This document shows positions 13,012-19,000 of a stretch of DNA of 64,000 nt, one piece after another (the stretch's first letter is position 1; every line of letters starts with the position of its first letter). The notes beneath the pieces were generated by a model. It had not been told where the DNA came from and did no database searches. It saw only the letters and a list, made by a program, of their open reading frames with translations. Origin of the DNA: Hyposmocoma kahamanoa (taxonomy: Eukaryota; Arthropoda; Insecta; Lepidoptera; Cosmopterigidae); the NCBI RefSeq assembly GCF_003589595.1, contig NW_020653855.1:2390161-2454160 (forward strand), read 5' to 3'. Both the position numbers and the translations under genes were made by a program.

Positions 13012-16000
13012 CGAACGCACGCACATAATACTTTTTCTTATATCATAATCTTTTATTTTGCTTATAGTACTCGCCACAGAACTGAAAAATTTTATTATGG
13101 TACACAGAACTATAGTTAGTTTAATTGGCCAAAAGTTTATGCAAAACATAACATAAACCCTTACCTTTAAGTCTAGCGTTTTCATTTTCCATCCGAACTA
13201 ATAATATTGTCTGATCGATCGCCATCTTCCATAGCTGACGAAGTTGTTCCTTACTCCTTTTGCCAGTAGGCTGTTTTGAAGGTATACTAAGCAGGGCTTT
13301 CGATGGTAGCTCTGTGGTCATAAGTAGAACAAAATACAAATTGTAACATTACAAGGGTGATGGTACGAAAGATTGACATTTTAATGGGAGCGTATCTTTA
13401 AATTTGAAATAATTGTTTTTAGTTTTTATATGAATAGTGATCAGTTTACTGATAAAATCACCTATTTCTGCCGCCAAGCAGTAATGTCAGCATTACTGCA
13501 TTCCGGTTGTGAAGGGTAAGGGTGCTGGTGAAATTACAGGCAAATGAGACTTATCAACGTAAGTCTCAGGGTGACGGGCGCAGTGGCAGTGCCACTCAGA
13601 TCCTGGCGATTTAAGGCTCTGAGTGGCACTGCAGCTGTTGTGGACAGGCGTGTAGCTTACCATCAGTTTCATTCTGCTATCACCTAGTTTCTGTTGCTGC
13701 TAGCTGAAAATTTACTTCTAATATTTTGTTCAAAAAAAAACATTAGTTTGAAAATAAATAAGGTCATTACCTTCCTGGGTTTCCGGAGGTTGGACAACCT
13801 TCTCGTAGATAGCTTGTCGCCATGTCGCATCGGGTTCGATTCCCGGCTGAGTTACGCTAGGACGGTTGTCACTTACTTTCAGAAAACTGGAATTATTATA
13901 TTAATTTATTATTATTAAAAGTACCCAAATATTCCGAACTTTGAATTGAAACTTAAAGGTAATAATTAATTTCAAGACGCAACAAAATTTGAATTTAAGA
14001 CGCATATTTGACTTACATATCCATCATAGGTGAGTTTCCGGGAGGACTGCCCTCCCCTGTATCGTCTCTAACATCCTCCTCATTTTCCTCTTCTACCGTT
14101 GATGCGATAATGGGGGACGAAGGAGCCTCTGTATTACAAGAATACATTAAATCACATTATCACCATGTCATTGTGTGTTACTGGCATTAGGCGGTGAACG
14201 TGATTGGCCCAAGCTTTAAAGTAATCGGTAACATAAATATAAACTAATAATTTACTTAGTTTATAATATTTTGTGTGTATGTATTCACTATATATATATA
14301 TATATGGTAGGAGAATATGGTCTTTTGTACTTCCAGATGTGAAACAGGGTACCAAAGAAGCTAGTATAAATATTAGAATCTACAAATAAAAGGATTTGTA
14401 CCAGATTGATTAGAGGACACTTGGCTTGGAGTAATATTATATAAGAGCTCTGTAAGATACTACATTTTGAAATAAGTAACAATGTTAAGATGTCGCTGTG
14501 GTTTGAATTTACTTAGGTGCATAATTTTAGTTATATATATTTTAGTAATGAGAAATAACTTTTGTAATTTTTCGGAATAAACAGTTTAAATTGTTTTTTA
14601 ATTTATTTTTTTTTTTTACGTACAGACAGAGATGTCTGTTCCCGGACAGTACGCGAAATCGGGTTCATCTCCTAGTTTGCCACCTTTAGAGGTGGCACAT
14701 TTTCTTCAAATTTAAATAGGGCCACTACTCTGTGGTTCTCCTTTTTTTTTGAAGTCGATAGATAACTAGAATTTTGAATTACAATTAAAAGTTAGTAACA
14801 AATTATTACATACAATAATTACGATTACATTTACAACTGAGATCCAATGTCGCATTAAGGATGAGTCTTGCTTATCCTATTAGTTCTGTCTAAGAGAAGA
14901 AACCCTTTTTCTATGCACACCAGCAACTCCGTCCGCACGTGCTAACAAAACCTGATCTGAACAACGCCATTGCCTTCAATACTTCAAGAGACTATAATCT
15001 TATTTCGCATATTCTCGAGAAGTTGAAAGGTGCCATTCTTTTGTTTTAATACATTTCAGTGAACCACAAAATCGAAAACCATACCATTGCCACCACCGTT
15101 GATGAAAGGTGACTGAGACTTCCTCCTCGCCGCCTCAGGAGTTAACAGCTCAGGGCCTGAGTCTAATGAGATTTCGTGGATCGGAAGGGGAGACAGCTCC
15201 TGAAAAAACGAACGGTTACTAATGATACCAATGTTTAACTACGATGACTTTCTAGAATAGCGGCCTATCTCAAAAGTATCTAATTCATCAGGAAGATGGT
15301 TAGAAAAAAACTGCAACGTATCTTCTGCCATAAGTTGTCATGAGATTATTCTAAATGAAAGATGTTCATAGAACAAGAGTGGATTGCTTTTATGCAACTA
15401 TGCGACTATAACCCCAACCTCATCCTGCTCTCGATAGTAGATAGCCTCAACTGTCCATACATGACATACAGTATCATACGTATGTTGCACTGGTGTTAAG
15501 CGACACGCCTGTCCATGCACTCATAGCTTTGAGCAGCAAAGATCTGAGAGACACCGTCACTATGTCTGTTACCCTAAGACATAAGCTGACAAGTCCCATG
15601 TGCCTGTGATTTCACCAGCACCCTTAAAAACTGAAATACAGTAATGCTTACATTACGCTTGGCGGCAGAAATAAGTAAGTTGGCAGTAGTTCCCTGAACG
15701 ACTCTTTCACAAGGTGCTCTACTTCTACTAATGTTCGTAAATAACTGAGAAATGCACTAACATTAATGCAAACAAATATTCTGAAATACAAAAATAATGA
15801 ATTTACTAACAATAGCTAAGCTATTAGACAACTGTTTGATGACAAATTTATTAATGTGATTTAGGTAAGTAATTATTTTTTAGTGAATTTATTTTTTGCC
15901 GCAAGAAGATGTGTGCTTTATTCATACTGCCTTTATAAAGCAACGACATGTTTCCTAACTAATTTTATTCTAATGAGCCATGACACTGGAGGACGTTAAT

Positions 16001-19000
16001 CCATAACGATTATTTGATATCCTAAAGACGGCGTCTAGAGGGACTGTTACCTTCTTAACCTGTGTAACGTCATCTCTGCTAGCTCTTCGTTTGAGTAGAT
16101 GGTCGAATCCACTGGACAGAGAACGTTTCGCCTTCATGAATATAGTGCTGCCACCTAAGTACTGATTCAGGAACTCGGATCTGAAAAAACGATTGAAATT
16201 TGAAATAATCTGGGAGTTTCTTTTTATTTAAGAGTATTCCTAATCTTGGATACCACACTTGATATTGAACGGTGAACAAATATTACTAACTCTTTCAAAG
16301 ATTTTATGTCTAACCTTTTCAAGGATGTCTTTTTCTATAATTATTAATGCAATTGTTTTTATATTACCAAGTGACACCTAGTGGAAAGCAACACGCCTGT
16401 CCATTACAGTTGCAGTGCCACGCAGAGCTAATTAAATGGCAAAGATCCGATTTTTCTACATTTACCCAGCTGTGGATCGAGCCCGGGATCTCAGAGATAG
16501 CGATACCATGAAAACGGGTAAGAAAGCCACTCGACCACTGAGGTCGCCAAGCACTCGATGTAGCGACCAAAGACCAAATAGGTCGACTATTGACCATTTT
16601 CAGCACGGACATATCTCGGAATATTAAAATGAAGAGAAATAAGGCACTCCGTTTTGTTGGGAAAAGACAGGCCTATGTTTTAGCCGCATTATACGTGTAC
16701 CTGTTCGCGTCTCCCGGATTAGAGCCGCTTTCAGGCTCAGTTTGAACCATGTAACCATCGCCTCTCGTTTGCACAGGATCAGCATGGATTTATATAAGGA
16801 TATTAAAAATTGAAACAAAACAATAACTTCATCCCCTACATCAATTGAATCTCGAAATTTCAACGTGTTATTGAACCAGTCCCAGAGAAATAAACGCTGT
16901 GCGGAATAATAAAATCTGTGCCCACCTATTTTCCGCAGTATCATGTACATGCCTCTGTTGCTTCGCTTCACAATGAGCCCTTAGCAGCATCATTAAAAAG
17001 GCGTTATGTTCACCAACCTGAAATAAATAAATAATAATACAGATCACAAGCATTCGTTAATCACCACAAAAATTTAATGGTTGTCACATGAACTTCATTC
17101 CAACTGCACTGCAATTGCAAAATAGCAATGGACATGCTGTTGAAAAAACAGACTGCACCCTGGCGGCTATCTGACAATGATAAAGAATGCATGCAAACTG
17201 TTTTCTTACCCCATACATATGGTTGGTGCCACCTTGATACTTGGTGATAAGCAGTTCCTGTTCATCTTCAGGCAACTGTTCTATCCGGCGGAGGATGAAC
17301 GCATGCGTCTTCTTTTCGTTCATACCTGAAAAATAGTTATATAGTTACCAAAGTAAATTCCTGGAATTAGTTTTATCGTAAATATGCGAACATTTGTCCA
17401 ATCAACCTAGAAGAGGCCTTTGATCTCTTTGCTATACTACAAGTCGAGAGAGAACTCCAAGGTATATATCCGTGAGCTACGTCCATGGTTCAAATCCCAG
17501 TGGCGGTTGGACCTATGTTTATAATTTCTAAGTTGCGTACATTTGAAACATTAAGTTTATAGAATATAACTATATTTTACTATCATTATTTTGAATTATT
17601 TTGGGAAATTACTCCACTAGTTTGTTACAATTGTTAATACAAAGGTCTAACATAAAGAAAGTTCATTCCATCCAGCTGGATTCGAACCACCGCTTTCATT
17701 ACGTTAGTTCATTCGTTCCATAGTTCAGTTGGAAGAGCGGCAGCCACGGTATGGTAAGACGCTGGTTCGAATACAGTCGGATCGAATTAATTTTTCTTTG
17801 TGTTCGATCTTTGTATTAATAATTACGTACATTTGTTAATGTTTAGTAGCAATATTTTTCGTTATTAGTAAAGGAAAACATCGTGATGGAACCTGCATGT
17901 AAAAGAAGGTTCACAACCCCTGGAAAACATGTGTAGTTCCTGACTCACAATGATCCAGCATGACGGACTATAGCCTAATCGTCTTCGTAGAGGAGACCCG
18001 TGCTCAGGTTGGTGGTGATGATTAATAGTTTAGATTAGATTAATTAAAAGCTCCGAAGGTTGGACTTGAGAAAACAGTACTGTACCTTCGACATCGTGAC
18101 ATAGTCTGTGATACCACAGCATAGGGCAATGCTCGCAAGTCATGTTTGGTGATTTTTCTCTCGACTTCTTCAGCAGCTCAGCGTGCGCGATAAATGCTTG
18201 CCTGATTGCTGGAACAAGATGATGATAAGTATTATGTTTGTGACTTAAGTATGTAAACATAGTTTCATCACACTTGCTCCTAAACAATGTTATGACATGC
18301 AGCCGTAATATCCTAAATTACGCCCACGGGCCTCTTCATTTCCTACCGCCCAAAGGCGGTAATGATTTTTTTTTTACTTGCACTGGACTTTTCTTATACA
18401 TCAAGCTTAAACAAAAAGTATTTCGCATAAGTTTGAAGTATAGAAAACAAAACTAAACATTTGGAATTGAACTATATTTCACTGAATTAATGTTATAAAT
18501 AGATAGAAAAGCCATCCAGTTGTTTACAAAAAAAATAAACCCGCCATTTGCAAAATCTGTAATTGTTTTGTTGTGAAGCGATATTTATTCATACAAGAAA
18601 TAATTGTCATTGTATTTATTTCCTCGCAAATGTGATGAAAAACTTTCTATGTAAAAATAAAAAAAAAATAAAAAAAAAAGTAAAAATTACAAACTTCGAG
18701 TCATTACGGCCCTCAACCTTAGGTGTCAGATTTCTAATAGACTCTCGTTAGTAATTTCTTATTTACCGCCCTCTATTCATATCTAATTAACTTACCATTT
18801 ATAACTTCGGTAGCTACCGAATCGCTCTCACACTTGAACACGTAACACGCGTATGCATCGTTTGTACTCTCTCTACAGACGAAACCAAAATGATCCTTAT
18901 TAAGGCGGCCTAAGACGCAAGATGCAACGTCCTTAAACGCTCTATGAAGTAGAATTTGCTTGCGGTCCGGACTTATTAGACGAAGTTCAGAACGGCCAAC

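Noticed and set aside
12725..13185. Long Ala/Arg/Thr/His/Val/Cys repeat frames on both strands
   Set aside because: They are translations of the (ACGC)n microsatellite and have no coding meaning.
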